Assembly (NCBI GenBank): GCA_025345505.1
Contig: JANVCC010000130.1
Location: 3,756,453 to 3,820,452 of the forward strand
From: Todiramphus chloris collaris
Lineage: Eukaryota; Chordata; Aves; Coraciiformes; Alcedinidae
Length of the DNA: 64,000 nt
Direction: 5' to 3'
The notes beneath the pieces are model-generated. The model ran no database searches. It was not told where the DNA came from and saw nothing but the letters and a program-made list of their open reading frames with translations. Below, one piece after another: positions 28,921 through 44,737 of the stretch. The position numbers and the translations under genes are program-made. Numbering within the stretch: position 1 is the stretch's first letter; each line of letters opens with the position of its first letter.

Positions 28921-29342
28921 GCTAGACTATTTTTGCTGAGGTGGCTCAAAGCATCTACTGAAACCATTGCTTAGTCAAAACATTGTCATGACAAAAAAAT
29001 TGATTTGTATTGAGAGAAATTCAGGTGATTCAGGAGTTTTGTTAGACCCAGAATAAAACTTTTCTTTTTCAGGTCTTGCAACTATTTTTCGTGAGACTTT
29101 AAGTCTGTGTCAGTTTTGAAGTGAAAAATACTACTTTACAATCAGTTGGTTTTTAAAATGTGCCAAAAAAAAATTCTGCAGTATTTCCCAGATGATACAT
29201 TTTAGACCAAATATGTTAGCCCAGATTTTTTGCTCTGTTTTCTGCAATCTATTCACTAAATTCCTTTTTTTGTTGTTGTTGTTTATTTTGCTTTTGGGGC
29301 TGGAGGTTTTTATGTGTGTCCTGAAATTACATTTTTGAGGAA

Positions 29343-29380
29343 TTTGTTTGTTTGTTTGCTTTCTTGTTTGTTTCTTTCAG
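29343..29380. repeat. TTTG-repeat ending in a splice-acceptor-like sequence
   Basis: Imperfect TTTG/TTTC repeats running into TTTCTTTCAG at 29371-29380. The end resembles a strong 3' splice site, but no open exon with a LARGE1-like product follows. Confidence 0.5.
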
Positions 29381-32300
29381 CAATTCAGAATCTGACAGAT
29401 TTTGGTAGTTCAAGCAAAGTCTCATTAGGCAGGGGGAGAAAATGACAGTCAAATAAAAACTAGACTAGTATGTGTTCCACAGGTTTAGTAATAAAGCATT
29501 ATTTTTCCAAGAGCTCTTTGAGATAATTGCATCTCTGTATATGCCTGAACTATTTCCTCAGGATAAGGAAAATAGGGTGTTTGGTGGCTGATCGTAATTT
29601 GTTTAATACTCATGAGACATTTGGGTTGCCACTTTCTCTTTTTGTTTATTTGCTGCCAAGCTTTTGCTTTATTTTTCTCAGGTAGGTTAGAGCAGGAAAA
29701 TGCTGCACTCATCAAAAGATGAGAAGTCCCACTGCCTGGGGCCAGATGTTCATAAAATATTCCTTTGGTTTTTTTTCTTTTTTTCTCCAGTCTCTTCCTC
29801 CCCCAGCGCAGCAGCTGAGAGTACGTCCCTTTTCCCCTTATGTTCAGCTGTATGTCATCTTGAATTTAGTCTGAGATTTCAGTCAATTTGACTCTGAGGG
29901 AAGGGGCTCCTGAGGCAAATATTTCCCTTTCCTTATTTCAGATACTTTGCCTGCAAACTAACTGCGCAGATTGGAGTTAGTTCATTTGTTGTGCTTGCCT
30001 TTGATAACAGAACAATATAGAAGTAAAACTGAAGTGCTGTATTCTGAAGAAAAGGTAATTTTTCCTCTACATGAACTATTTAAAAGTTCACAACACACAT
30101 GCTTTTGCTTTGCTTTTGCACTAAATAACACTAATTAGGTGAATAGTATTACATTCTCCTCTTAGAAATCTCTTATTCTCACTAATACTAATGAGTAAAT
30201 ATTTAAACTTGCTATAAATACTCTCCAGTAGTTAGTTTTACAGCAGCAGTGAATTAGAATTCCACGGTGTGAGAAGCCCTGAACAGAGGCTATAGAAAGG
30301 TGTTAAACCCAAGCCTGTAGGTGAATTAAAGTAGAAATCACATCAAAATTAGTCTTGACGATGGAACGTTAAAAGCTTGTGAATATTTTCAATAGCCATG
30401 ATTGCATCATAATTTAATACATTCTTTCTCACTTATATTCCAGTTTTTCCAACCCATCTGCCTCTTTTACTCTCAGCTGCTACCATGATAGCCCCTCAGG
30501 ACAGCGTAATCTCTTTAGCTGCAATGTCATAATCTGCTGCTAGCATAAGAGTGGAAGGCAAAAAAAATGGAGAATACTGCACACATTAAAACATTTCCCC
30601 TTTTCCTCCTCAGACTAGAGGCTTAAAGAAATGAAGAAAAATTGTTTTGTCTATACATTCTAAAAACTATTGCATTACAGTTAACGGTATCTTACAATTA
30701 TTCTATTTTTTTCTTCTTCTTCTTAATAAAGAATCTTTTCTGTTGTATTTCACTATTGAAACAATGCTGAGAATTCTTGCCATCTGGCAAAAAAATCCAC
30801 TGCCAGAGAGGAGCTTATCCCACCCAGTTTATTGCTGCAGCACATGGAACCTGCTTCGCATTGATCTAGAATTTCAGACGATGCACGACGGCTCTCTTAG
30901 AAGCTAATGCACACACACTAAACATTGCAAATAGACCTGGGTTGTGCTGGAGAGAAGACAACCACACTGGCAGAAATACTTTGTAGCATGTTGTGACAGT
31001 ACCTCGCTTTCCAATCCAACAGCTGGAAGCAGGAAGGTTGACTGAAGGTGAAAGGGGATTCCTCCAGTATAGGTTCCAGCATCCTTGGGAGCCAGATGGA
31101 CTGAAATGGAAAACAGAACTAAAATAGGCCACAAAATTCACCGCCAGAAGAGTTTTTCTTTTTACTCATGGCAGTGACAGATTTTACTAGAAAGAAATTT
31201 GCCATGTTACTGAAACCAAAGATAGGAATTAACTGGTACTGCCTTTCTTGTCTCCCAACTAGTGCAGGATTATTCCAGGTATATTTTCTAATCTTTGTGT
31301 AGTCTGATTTTTAAAGACTCATGAAATAAAGCATTTTATTTTCTATTTTTAGGTTATTTCACTACAATGGTTTTAGGAGAATTTTTCTTAAGTAACCAGA
31401 CTACGTTTTCTTTCTTATTCTCATTACTTTTAGTTTTATCATCTTAGACTCCCTCGGGCAGCTTTTCCCAGTGCCTGCTTTTTGCCACTTCATATGCTTC
31501 TGTGTAGCCATTATGTTTCTCTACAGTTGCCATGATATGTTTTTGTAAGACCTCATTTAATGTCACTTTCAGATGTCATTACTATTCTGTTCACTTCCCC
31601 CTTCTGCTAATGAAGATGTGAAACAACACAGAGCCTATCATTGCTCTTACTAGGTACTTCTCATCAATGTGCTAGGCTGCTGTTTATCAGTAGTCTTCCT
31701 TTATGGTCCTTCAGTTTTCATTCATTCCCTATGACAGTGCTCTTATCTAAGGCTTTTCAAATTAATTTTTCAAGAAAAATTTTCTGAGGAACCGTAGGAA
31801 GGGTTTTGCTTCAATCCAGTTTCATGGCTTCTGCTGTTTTGCCTTCTACACTAGGGATTTTGTACACACAAAAAGCAACCGAGGAATAACAGTGCCTGTT
31901 GAGATACCTCTTTTCCCTCTTCAACTGATGATCCTGCTCTGTGAACCCTTGCTGTTTTAGTGGCAGGAACTATCAAAGGCTAGCTTGCAACCAGCGTTGA
32001 TAATCTGTTACTCCAAAAAGTTTCAAGGATTGCAATCAGATGTGTCAGGTGACGGACCTCTTAGTAGGTGGAGTAAGGGCTAGAATTACATCTTAATACA
32101 GTATATGTATTGCATCCTGTGCAGTATGTATTAAGGGCCATATTTCACCCCGTGCACATTGAGTAAAATGTTTTCTGTGAGTGAAAGATTTCTCTGTGTC
32201 TCAGCATAATCTTGATTTCAGGCCAGATAGAAATTAAACAGTAGGATTTTGGAAGAAGTGTGTGAAGATGAAGTGTGAAGATGGCAGAAATGGAGTCATG

Positions 32301-32890
32301 CTAGATAAATCAGGATTGTCTCAACCCTTTCTGTCGTAGTCAGTGACTTCACCGAATATCCTCTTGGAACCCATAGCTTTTCAGAATAAAAAATAGGGAG
32401 GGTCACTTCTGAGTGTAAAGAAGTTCCTTCTTTCTTTCTTATAGGATATTGCCTAATTCTCTTCGGAATGATAATGACCTTTGAATGGAGTTAAACTTCA
32501 TCATGTGAATCACCTGTATTGGTTCATTTTGTATGGAATAACCCCAGTGCTAATGATGGCATAATGAAAGCAAGCTTTATCAACTTAAGAGACTGCTAGA
32601 AATACAGCATCCTTTCTCTTGCTTCTCTTCTTCACAGTTTTGCTCCTCTTTGTCTACTTTAGCCTTCTTATGAGCCTATATAACCTAGCATTGATCTCTC
32701 TGTTTCTTCACTGCAACCTCAGGAAAACTTTCTCTTAGTGGCATCTTGAAGCCTGAAGCTTTTTTTTTCTTTCAGTCAACCTTCTGAGTTAGTACCAGTT
32801 AAGGAGTGTAGTTTCCTCTGATAGTTGTCAGTTCATGTCCTTAACTGCTGAGTCAGCACATAGATAGGATGGACCTTGACTGTCATGTGA

Positions 32891-34765
<1,875 letters not shown>

Positions 34766-35236
34766 TAGGGGGGAAACTAACACAGTTTATGAGGACGCTC
34801 AAAGAGTGGAAGCAAACATGACTTTGGCTTTGTACATTTTGACTGCTAGGAAAGTCAAAGATGGCTGCTGCTTTGGGGTTTGACACAGTGTTAGAGAAGT
34901 GCTTCACCTTCTTACGTTCTGTACCCGTCATCTACACTACTACACCTTACCGCTGAGTTCTTATTGCTGTCCCAGTTCTTAGCTCTTCCTAGCCAAAGAA
35001 TACAAAATATGGGGTTTGTTTTGTACTGGACTCTTCATTCAACATCACTTAATAGAGTGAAATTCATAACGAGGGTTATCATAGCACATCCTTGCTAGAA
35101 ATATATTAGTCAAAATTTAAAGAACTTGCACTCTTCATTTTTAGCCTTTGCATACACTTAACCCAGCTCTGCTGACACTCATTTTTCCAGAATGTGCCCT
35201 GGAAAAAAAAAAAAAAGCTGAGTTACTATTAATTAA

Positions 35237-35294
35237 ATTAAAAGTAAACCTATTAATTTAATAAAATTAAAAGTAAACCTATTAATTTAATAAA
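35237..35294. repeat. 29-bp tandem duplication (two copies)
   Basis: A 29-bp AT-rich unit containing AAAAGTAAACCTATTAATTT occurs twice head-to-tail (35237-35265 and 35266-35294) with no mismatch seen. Period measured from the single G at 35244 and 35273. Confidence 0.85.
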
Positions 35295-35654
35295 ATGAAG
35301 CTATAGTATGAGTTTAATAGGACAGTCTTCACTATTGTCAAGTAGGGTGTAAAAGCAGGATGGATTTGAACATATATGGGTAAAATAACATCAGTTGCGC
35401 TGTGGTCATTTGGAAAGGCCAGGCTCAAACGTAGCATGGAGAGAGTTGAGAATTGAAGCTGATTAGGCTCCTACCAGTTGTAGAGCAAGACTGACTGGCT
35501 ACACAGCAGTAGATTCCATCAGAGAAGGCTAGTGGCATCAGAACACAGTAAATATTAGGTAGGTTTTGGCAATTCATTTCACAATACAGTTAAGGTTTAT
35601 ATAATTAATTTATATTTTGAGAAGGATTTAGCAAATGAGGTTTAGAAAACAAAG

Positions 35655-35935
35655 AAAACCACAGAACCATAGAAGATGTTTCATGGTACCTCTGGAGACC
35701 ATCCAAACGTCACTCAAAGCAGGACCAACTTAAATCAGGTTGCTCAGTGCCTTCTGCAGTTGAGTGTCAAGTCTCCAAAGTCTAAGATACCACAGCCTCA
35801 CTGTTTCTCTCTTCCAAAGTTTGACCACCCTCATGGTGCAATATATTTCCTAAATCTAACCATATTTTCCCTTGTAAGAATTTGTAGAGTAACAGCAGGA
35901 GTGTTCAATCTGAACACCAGATACTGATTGAATAT
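35655..35935 (-). mobile_element. CR1 LINE fragment, minus strand
   Basis: Begins CACAGAACCATAGAA (a reverse-complement CR1 tail). It continues with antisense CR1 3' landmarks: CAGGTTGCTCAGTGCCTTC, TTGACCACCCTCATGGTGCA and TTTCCTAAATCTAACC. It is diverged, and its edges are approximate. Confidence 0.72.
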
Positions 35936-37811
35936 ATAGAAAATCAGTCACCCTTGGCACTCATGATTTCAAAAGCTGCACTTCCCAAAGGACAGAAGAC
36001 CTACTACATGGATTAACAGACCTGTCAAAGGTGGCCAGTATTACTTGAATTTCAGACATAAAGTATTCACAACCGACTATGCAGGTATGATCCTTAGAAG
36101 GCAGCTTTTCAAGTTAGATCAGTATACTGATAAGTACACTGATCACTAAATGTTTTATGATAGAGGTTTGTAGGGCAGGATCAACGCAGGGACTTAAAAG
36201 CATCATGATTTTATGCCTTGTAACAAAGTGCTGGTAGAGACTTTAATTCTGTGCTCATGTTGAGAATCACGTATGACAGCAATTGCAAGGCCTGCAAACA
36301 AAGGAGAGATGTATTAGCAGGCAACATGAATTTCAGAAAAATATACCTGCTACCTGGGAGATATCACAGTATTTCTCTGTGAATTAGAGGCTGATGTCAG
36401 TTCATAAAATCTGTTGAGACAGTCTGAGTGGATTCAGCAGAAGGTTAGGATACATACATTTACATGAGAAAAATATACTGAGCTAATAGCTGAGGATCTA
36501 GCGCTTGGTTCAACAGTTTGAGGTGTCATAGATGCTCTCAAATATCCATACAGGACTGGCAGATATAACACAGACCTACAGGAGACAATACACTTTTGCC
36601 AGTGCAGCTGATGGGCAGGTAGGGTAACCCTAAAGTGTTTTCAGTGTTTCTATACATCTGCATTTAGGCAGCTAACCTGTGATCCCCAGGAGTGGTTTTG
36701 GAGACTGGTTGATCTCACGTCAGAGTAGACAGCTGACAAGGAATCAGGCACATCACTTTTTAGGCTTCAGTGGCTCTGTTAACTATTCTGCTTCAGATGT
36801 GGTACGTCTAGGTCTTATGTAACACCTACAAGTAAGCATTTAAGAGAAGTGTCTTCAAAGTAAATTGAATCCTTTCTTCATTGTTGATTAACAATTTTTT
36901 GTTTACAAGTATAACTTAGACTTGATTGTTTATTACTGTATATTGTATCATACTGTCAGTTCCATTACATCATGAGCAATGAAGTCTAAGATGCAGAATA
37001 TCCTTCACTGGCTTTCTGGTCTGAGGTATTTAACTCAACAAGAGCTGTGGACATACAAGCAATTTCTTCAGCTGAACTGGACTTACTCAGAATGCTAAAA
37101 TTATCCTCTAAATACTGAATTGAGGCTGAACTCTTTTGCTTTGAAAGAGAGGCCAGAGCCTTATCTAGTGCACATAAGTCCCCTGGTTTCAGTAAAGCAC
37201 TTCCCAAATTCAGCTGTTAAAGAACTGGCCTTCAGGCAGTACCAATTGAAATTCTCCACACAATTAAAAAAAAAAAGCATAAGCCAATTAAAATGAATAT
37301 GCATTATGAACATGAACAAAATTATAGATCTGAGAACAATGTGGTTCTCTCAAAAAAACCAACAAATGTCATTAGGCCAAGTTAGAAAATGTACTCTTAA
37401 AATCACCGAAGTTAGTCAGTTCCATGGCATTTAATATAAATGGTATGACACAACGTATTTGGCACATCCTGTATTTTATGGTAAGGCTGGAATAAGAAAC
37501 AAAGTAAAAGAAACCTCCAGGGTAAGAGGTGGAGAAAGACAGATTGTGAAGTTTGTACTGGAGGATTAAGAAGAATAGCATAGGAAAGAAGGAAATGCAG
37601 AGAACGATTTAAATTCCAAGGTAAAGCTGTGCTAGTCAAGTTTCCTCAGTCAAATCAGGCTGCATTCCTCACGTCAGGTTGAAAAGGCACTGATCTAATT
37701 CCATCTGGCCTCAGAGTCCGTGGGACTTGATGATTTGTCATCTCTTACACACAACAATGTGTCAAATAAGCTTAGACCCGCAGGGCTGGCTGCTCTTCAG
37801 GGTGGGTGGAG

Positions 37812-37849
37812 ATGTATGTGTGTGTATATATATATATACACACACACAC
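37812..37849. repeat. (TG)n(TA)n(CA)n palindromic microsatellite
   Basis: A TG run, a TA run and a CA run in series. Positions 37817-37846 are a perfect 30-bp palindrome centred between 37831 and 37832. It can form a cruciform or Z-DNA and is likely length-polymorphic. Confidence 0.9.
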
Positions 37850-40800
37850 TTCTTTACTGCTTTATTTACATTCATGCAAACATAGGATGACCGGCATATT
37901 CTTTGCAGCCCTGTGGAGCACTTGAGTATCTCGTATTGCCTGAAGAGGATTCTAATCACTTCTTTTTTCCCTTTATAGTCCTCATTAAGTTGCATCTCTA
38001 TCCGTTTTATTGAAATTTTTTTTTTTACCGTCTTTATGTTAGTCAGCTGTTTGTCTGCTGCTGAATTCTATTTCCTTGCTGCAGCTGAGCAACATATACA
38101 AATTTAGAAGGATTTGCATATGGGGATCTTTCAGAAAAGACATGAAAAGAATAGAAGAATTTATAATCAAGTTTTGCATTGTTAGTGACCACTAATTTTA
38201 TATCTGCCTAAAGCAACATCAAAATAAGACTACTTTATTATTCTTATTCATCTAAATGCTTACTTACCTCCTGCGTCATACTGTATGGTGCTAGAGGCCA
38301 CACTGTACACAACTAGACTGAAGTCTGTGGGTTTTGTTCTGCTACACCATGGTGTATGGAACCAGAACTTGCATAATCGATTACACTTACAGAAACCTTC
38401 CTTTTGCAACCCTAGGGCACCTGTATTAAGGATGCTTTGCATAAGGATGCTTGCATAAGTTAAGAATGTCTTGAAATGAACAATTTTAGTAGAAAACCAA
38501 GAGTGGGCTAAGAGGAAGCAGATGCCCTTTAATTCTTTTTGCAAAGTGAGCCAACTGCAGTCTCGAAAGGTCAGAGGTGTTTAATTTTGCATGGCATTTG
38601 TTACACCTTGGAGAAACACTCAGAAGGTGTTATTGAAGACTGGCCAAAAGATGTGAAAGTGCTAAAAGTCATTCTGTGTAGGCATCCACTGTCTGTCTTG
38701 CTTATCTCAGCTCCTCACATGGTCGCAGGTAGCCCACATTGTCAATATGCAAGCACGTGTGGACCGTGGCTTGCTGGGTTTCAAAGCCTGTGGGGATCTG
38801 CCTGAAACTGAGATTTACTTATACATTACTTTTGCTGGGTTGGGCCCTGTGTTTGCTTTCCTTTTTTGGTTAATAATATGTTCCTGTCTGTAAGGAAATC
38901 TCAATTACCATGATTTGGCACAAACCAAATGGCAAGAAAATCCTATGAAAGAAGGTAATGAATTGTGATGCCTCTGACAATGAATCATGACCTCATTGAA
39001 TGAGTCAGTCATGAAGAGGAATCTGGTTGTCAAGGATACAGATGCTATTTACACACAGAGAATCTGGTAATTCACAATCGCAAAAATCAGATGCTGGACT
39101 CTTCAGTGGGAATGTATCAAATTATAAGAATTTACCCCCTACACATCCCAAAATAGGACAATGCTTTAAAGCCTGTTGCTGGCTTTTCAAACTGATTTTG
39201 AACACAGCTAGTACTAAATGAGTGCATAGATAAATAATTAACCTCATAAATTTCCTTATTCTGAAATTGTGTTGCTGGTTCACATTGTCCTCCCTGGGAA
39301 CATCCTCCACAGCAGGATGGTTTTGTGAGATTGCTTACAGAAGTTTAAATAGCTTCTTGTCCAAAACCCAGATACCTAATTTGAGATCTGCCTCAAACGT
39401 GACTTATTGCACCTCTTTGCCCATGCAAGCACCTCAGCACTGATCTGCAGTAGTTCTGGCATTCTGCCACTTTGCACCATTTAACAGCAACCAGGGAAGA
39501 GCTACACAGAGAGGAGTTAAGGGCTCAGGAGGGTGAAATATACCCCTCCCACAAATGAACATCCGAGTCAGTAATGTGCTGCTGCTTTTCCAGAAAGGGA
39601 GGCACTGTGGTGGTATTATAGAGGTGTTTCTGCAGGCAGGAGGCTCTCATTAAACATTGGTACAGGAATTGGAGGGGAAAGCTGCAGATCCTTTTGAGGA
39701 AAAATTGAGAACTTTGAAGAGTACAAGACAGGGACAGTCTGCCAGCTTACTGCCATGCAGCATGGGCAGTAAACAGGAGAGTAAAGTAATCCCTGGGACC
39801 ATGGACACCAAATTAGGCAGGGCAGGGATTTGAATGGCTCATCCAAAAGCAGTATCTGGACCTCTGAGTTGCTGGCTACTCCAATATGAGTCACTTTCAC
39901 TTCTGTAGTTCAGCAATATCACTCTGAAACCTCCCTGATGACGTTTTTATGAAGTATTTGATCCTTTCTGAGGAAATAAGTTCTTTTATTAAACCATTCA
40001 TTTCTGATAAAACATAGTTTAAAAATAAACTTTCCAGGCGTATCTAAACAAGGTGTAAGTTACACGCATGTGGTTCTTGTTTCCAGTGTGACTTGGGGCA
40101 TATTTAAATTTTTCAATAATAGGCACCTGAAGAAAAGCCTATTCAGATGGCATTCAAGTGGCATATATGGTGGCTTTACCATGCAGATTTGCTGAACATT
40201 TAACTCCCATTGATTTCAGTGGGAACTGTCTCGTTGCTTGAACAAGGAGTCTAGTTTTTAAGCAGGAAAGCTCTTCATCTACAAAATACCACTTTCAGTT
40301 ATTTACCTAAACTGTAAAGTGCTCATGGGCTTAGTTAAGAATATCTGTTCAGTGCTTTGCAAAGTTAAACCTCTTTAGGCTTAAATTTAAGCTTAATTTA
40401 TTCTTACTTTTTACCCCTTCAGCCTGGGAAGTAGGTATATAGGTATACAGGATATCCTATGTTCTCTCATTTCATAAGGGCTGAAGCAGAATGAGCAATT
40501 ATCAGGATCTGTCTTTGGGTAAAAAACAGAGGAGAATGTGGTTAAGGAAATATTTAGCCAAATATTTCTTTTGGAGAGAGAAGATGCTTCAGGGGAACAA
40601 TCAATAAAGGTACCTATAGAAATAATGTTGTGTTGAAGCTTATTGTGTAGTGGTTTGAACATCAGATTAAAAAATATTTATCTCCCTGGAGAGGACAATG
40701 CATCTGCTAACCTAAGGAGCTCCACTGTGGTTTGGTTTTTTTTTTCCACTGCATTTCCATACAGATAACTGACCTTAGAGCCCTCTCCTACACTCCACCA

Positions 40801-43788
40801 GCATATAACATCCTCTGTTACCTTCCATCTTGGATCCTATTGCCAGTCTTCAAGGCTCCAACTGTGTCATCATTTTTAGGGTCAGAACTTGGTGAATAAA
40901 TGGCAACTCTTAGCGCTGCTAGCTTGTTTCACTAGGTCACAAGCGTATGGAAGTATTCCAGGAGGCTGGCTGAGCATAATCAGTCAGTGGTAACGTTTGC
41001 TGATTAACTAGGGTGGTGTTAACAGAAATGTAGATAGTGCCAACTTGCTTAATGACAACAAACCAAGTGTTAAATAGATGTGGAATTTTAAGTTCTGATC
41101 TTTCAGTACTTCAGTTGCTAAATGAAGATTAAGGAGTGTATTTTTTCTTAGTTCTCGGGAGACCTTGATGAAGAGTGGGATGGATCTGTGGGACACAACC
41201 AGAAGGCCAGTGCTGTTCCTGAGCTGTCCATGCAGATAATGGCACTGGAATTTTAGATGTTCTAGCTACAGTTTGTTCTCTACACCAACAGAGCTTTGTA
41301 ATAGCTTAGAAACTAAGAGGGAAAATAGAAGAAATAGACACAGTATTATTGTGCTATTCAGCCTTGGAAAGGGGATTTGTCATAATGAGATTTTTAGTTT
41401 CTAGGTTTGCTTTCTCTTTTTAATTTTGAGATGACACTTGCTAAGTCTGCAACTGAAGTGGGTTCTCAGTCTGACTTTTTTTTCTTTTCTTCTGATTTCC
41501 CTGTAGTTTCTTTCCAAATATTGTTTCATTTGGGTTTTTTTTTTGTCTCTAGCCAATTCACTGTTGCCCATAAAAGTTTCTAATGTAATGGCCGTAGCTT
41601 TACCTGTGCAGTCTTCGTGTACCTCACTGATGCCTGTGACAGGCTTTGCAAGGATGTCTTGATCTGTACAACTTGTGCTGTAGCTGAGGGTGCAATAGAC
41701 CAAATTGGACAGTTACAATCAGAACTGAAGGTGAATTTGTGGGCTGACAGCACAAAAAGAATATGGTCTTTGGATCTAGTGTTGTATGTCAATAGTTAAG
41801 AGTCTTGCTTTTTAAAACCTGCTGGTCTTTTTTTTTTTTTTATGCTTTCATATATCACATAATATTTATTTAATCATGTTACATTTGAAAAGCAGCCTGC
41901 TTTTTCGCTAGACCTGGGTTTTGGGTTTCCTACCTCAGGTCATCCAGATGGTTGCTTAGTTCCTTGATGTTCTTTAGCTGCATTGGCTTGTGCTGTCTGT
42001 CTTGATTAAAAAATCAGCTTTTCTGGATAGTCATCAGCTCCATTCAGCTTTCTTCAGTTGACTCCAGGCTCCCCTGACATCTGCACACATGCAGCATCCT
42101 GACACATTTCAGATCTGATCATATCTGAACCACCAGCTAGGCCCTTGACACTTAGCAGCTTTTACACACACAACAGATTTTGAAGCACGGCAGCAAAGAG
42201 CCCCTGTGCTGACAACTGGCTTTGACATCATACCCCACACGACCGGGTACAGGCATCAACACCAGTACTTTGCTGTGATGTGGCAGAGTGTACGTTGATG
42301 GGAAATTCCTGCAGCATCAGGGAGCCTGTCCCATAACAGTTTCTGAGTTGATTATCCTTAGCCATTTCCGTACTCATGGTCTCCAGGGTGAGTCGTCAAG
42401 AGTTCTCAGCAGGAGGACAGGATGCTCGTGAAGACATCCAAACTCATATGAAGTGTAGGAGTAGTACAGAGAACACATGGAAGATTTTTCTTAGCAAGTA
42501 TTTTTTGTTCCATTTGCCAGCTTCTCAGTTTTCTTTCATCCACTCTTAAATAAGTGCAGGTTACCAGCAGACAGTTTCCATTCTACTCCTGCTTGTAAAA
42601 ATGCATGCTAGTCCTCTGTAAAAATGTTAAACAGACCTTTAGGTTTCTTTAGACCTATGCTTCTGTTATATGTGCTCGTTTCCCTGAGGTATTCAGTCAT
42701 TGAGATGGTTTTTGTTTTTTTTTTTCATGGATTTAATGCCTTTTGCTGCAGTTAAATGCAGCGGATGAAGTATGTCAAAGAAAGGAAATGTTGAAGATCC
42801 ATTTTTCAGTGGAGGAAGTCTGTCATCTCAAGTTTATGTTCTAACCTACCTATAACTCCTTTTGTTTCTTCATGTTCTGTGTTTTCAGCACATATTGCAG
42901 CAACATGTTATTGTACAGTTAAGCTACACTTCTGAACATACGGACAAATATCAAACCAGCAAAGAATATAGAATTACCTGGGAAAAATACCTACATGAAG
43001 TATTTTTGTCCAAATAATATCCCAGATTTATACAATGTGTAGATGCACCATAATTTTGATTTAAAGTGTTCCTATTACTGGAAAAAGTGATTTGTCAGTT
43101 TCTGAAATGATCTTTTTTTTCTCTGCAGTTGCCTTTCTGTAGCTGCATGTGTGGTTTTCTGACATCCTAGTAGCCTCAGCAATGAAATCCCATGAAGGGA
43201 TAAAGATATTGTTATTGGTGTTGGGTATGTAGAAGAGAGTACAATAACTTTTATGGCAGTATAAATACTCAGTGGAAAGACTTGCGTTGTTTGCTGAAGT
43301 CAGTACAGGAAGAATTCAGACTACATCCTGCTCTTTCCTCCTTCAGTCCATTCACTCGTCAGCAGAGGTCATGATTTCAGAGGGTTCCCTGTTCCTGTGG
43401 AGTTGCCTTGCTGACAGCTCATCTTCTCTGGGCTGCTTTGGTTCTATGCGCTGCGCTGCAGCTCTGTTCATCCCTCCCACAAATGCAATGTTCAGAGCAA
43501 AGCTCACTGGTGACTGGCTCGGCAGCTGGCATTGCAGCTCTGTGGCTATGTGCGAGTGACACGCTGCCTTCATGCAATTAACTTAATGGAATCAGAGAAC
43601 CTCTACAACTCCTAGCTTGGAAATATTCCCAAGGGAGACTTTTTTTTTTTTTTTAATCTCTTTAGAAGTCACAAAAAACTGAATACAAAACATTTGTTGG
43701 GTTTTTTTTTTCTTGTTCCTAAAATATAGTCTCTAGAAAATGAAATAGTTCCTGCAAGCCACTTTTGGCTTCCTCTTACTTTTTCCTT

Positions 43789-43856
43789 AGGGCCCCATTC
43801 TTGTTCACAATGGTAGAAGCGCAAAGTTGCCTTGAGGTAAATGAGAATCGGGCCCT
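43789..43856. repeat. Hairpin-type ancient repeat (68 bp)
   Basis: AGGGCCCCATTCT at 43789-43801 and AGAATCGGGCCCT at 43844-43856 are inverted repeats with one mismatch around a 42-bp loop. The gggcccgattct-type ends are typical of small palindromic repeats dispersed in amniote genomes. Confidence 0.5.
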
Positions 43857-44581
43857 TTATGTCAGCATTAGAGTTAAATCTAGGCCAGTGTGAGAATCTT
43901 CTCCTATTAACAGAGGCTAAATACCTCCTAGAAATTGGAAATCAAAGGGTGAAACACTGTACTGCATCACTGTTGTGAACACAACTAAGATCAGTCTTGT
44001 TTAAATGAAGCAATGACAAAAATAAAGTCAAATTAAATTCAGTCCTTTTTGAAAGGTGTAAATGGGTATAGGAATTCATTTCAAGCTTTTTCTTCTCAAT
44101 ACCTAACCAGAGAAGAGCCTGCTTGGCCTGAATCAGTGAATCAATTTCATTAGCTGAAACAGTCATGTAGAAATCTGAGATTAATGTTTAATATCTACAT
44201 CCCAGCATCCTTTCTCCTGCCACCTTCTTCAACACAGACCATAACCTATCAGGTCCATGATTAGAGTTGTGACAGGATTTATGAGGTGCTGCATCACAAA
44301 TGAGAGCAGCATCCTAGCTCAAATGTGCAGGTAATCCCATGGAGGAGTTTCAGAGCACATCACTTGAGTACGCAGTTACTGTGAAAGACATAGCAAAGCC
44401 TTCCTGATAAAAAGACAGAAGGAAGTCTGTGTAGTTTTGAGGTTGTCGGGGTTTTTTTTTTATTTTTAAGAGGACAGCGAACTGAATGCACATAAAAAGA
44501 GCAGCTAAAGCAAATCTGTATTCTAACAGCAGGCTGTATTTTCTCTCTCTCTCTTTTTTTTTTCCCCCTTCCTCCTCTGAG

Positions 44582-44737
44582 GTGATTCACTGGAACTCGC
44601 CAAAGAAGCTGCGAGTGAAAAACAAGCATGTGGAGTTTTTCCGCAACCTCTACTTGACATTTCTGGAATATGATGGAAATTTGCTGAGACGAGAACTCTT
44701 TGGCTGCCCCAGTGAAGCAGATGTTAACAGTGAAAAC
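44582..44737 (+). CDS. LARGE1: LARGE1 internal exon D (about residues 378-429, GT8/GT49 junction)
   Basis: This 156-bp exon (52 codons, phase 0 at both ends) follows a long pyrimidine tract (CT-repeat, poly-T and poly-C, roughly 44540-44579) with AG at 44580-44581. It ends at AAC/GTAAGT (donor 44738). It encodes [20 protein letters not shown], then [18 protein letters not shown], and ends [14 protein letters not shown]. '[10 protein letters not shown]' resembles the C-terminal GT8 'HFxGxxKPW'-type strand. In human LARGE1 the xylosyltransferase domain is usually given as ending near residue 413 and the glucuronyltransferase domain as starting there, so this exon carries the linker between the two catalytic units. 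Translation continues open into the intron for 22 codons, but the donor is strong and the next exon joins in frame. Confidence 0.97.

Noticed and set aside
28745..28939. Lysine-rich 64-aa ORF
   Set aside because: Translation of an A-rich low-complexity tract.
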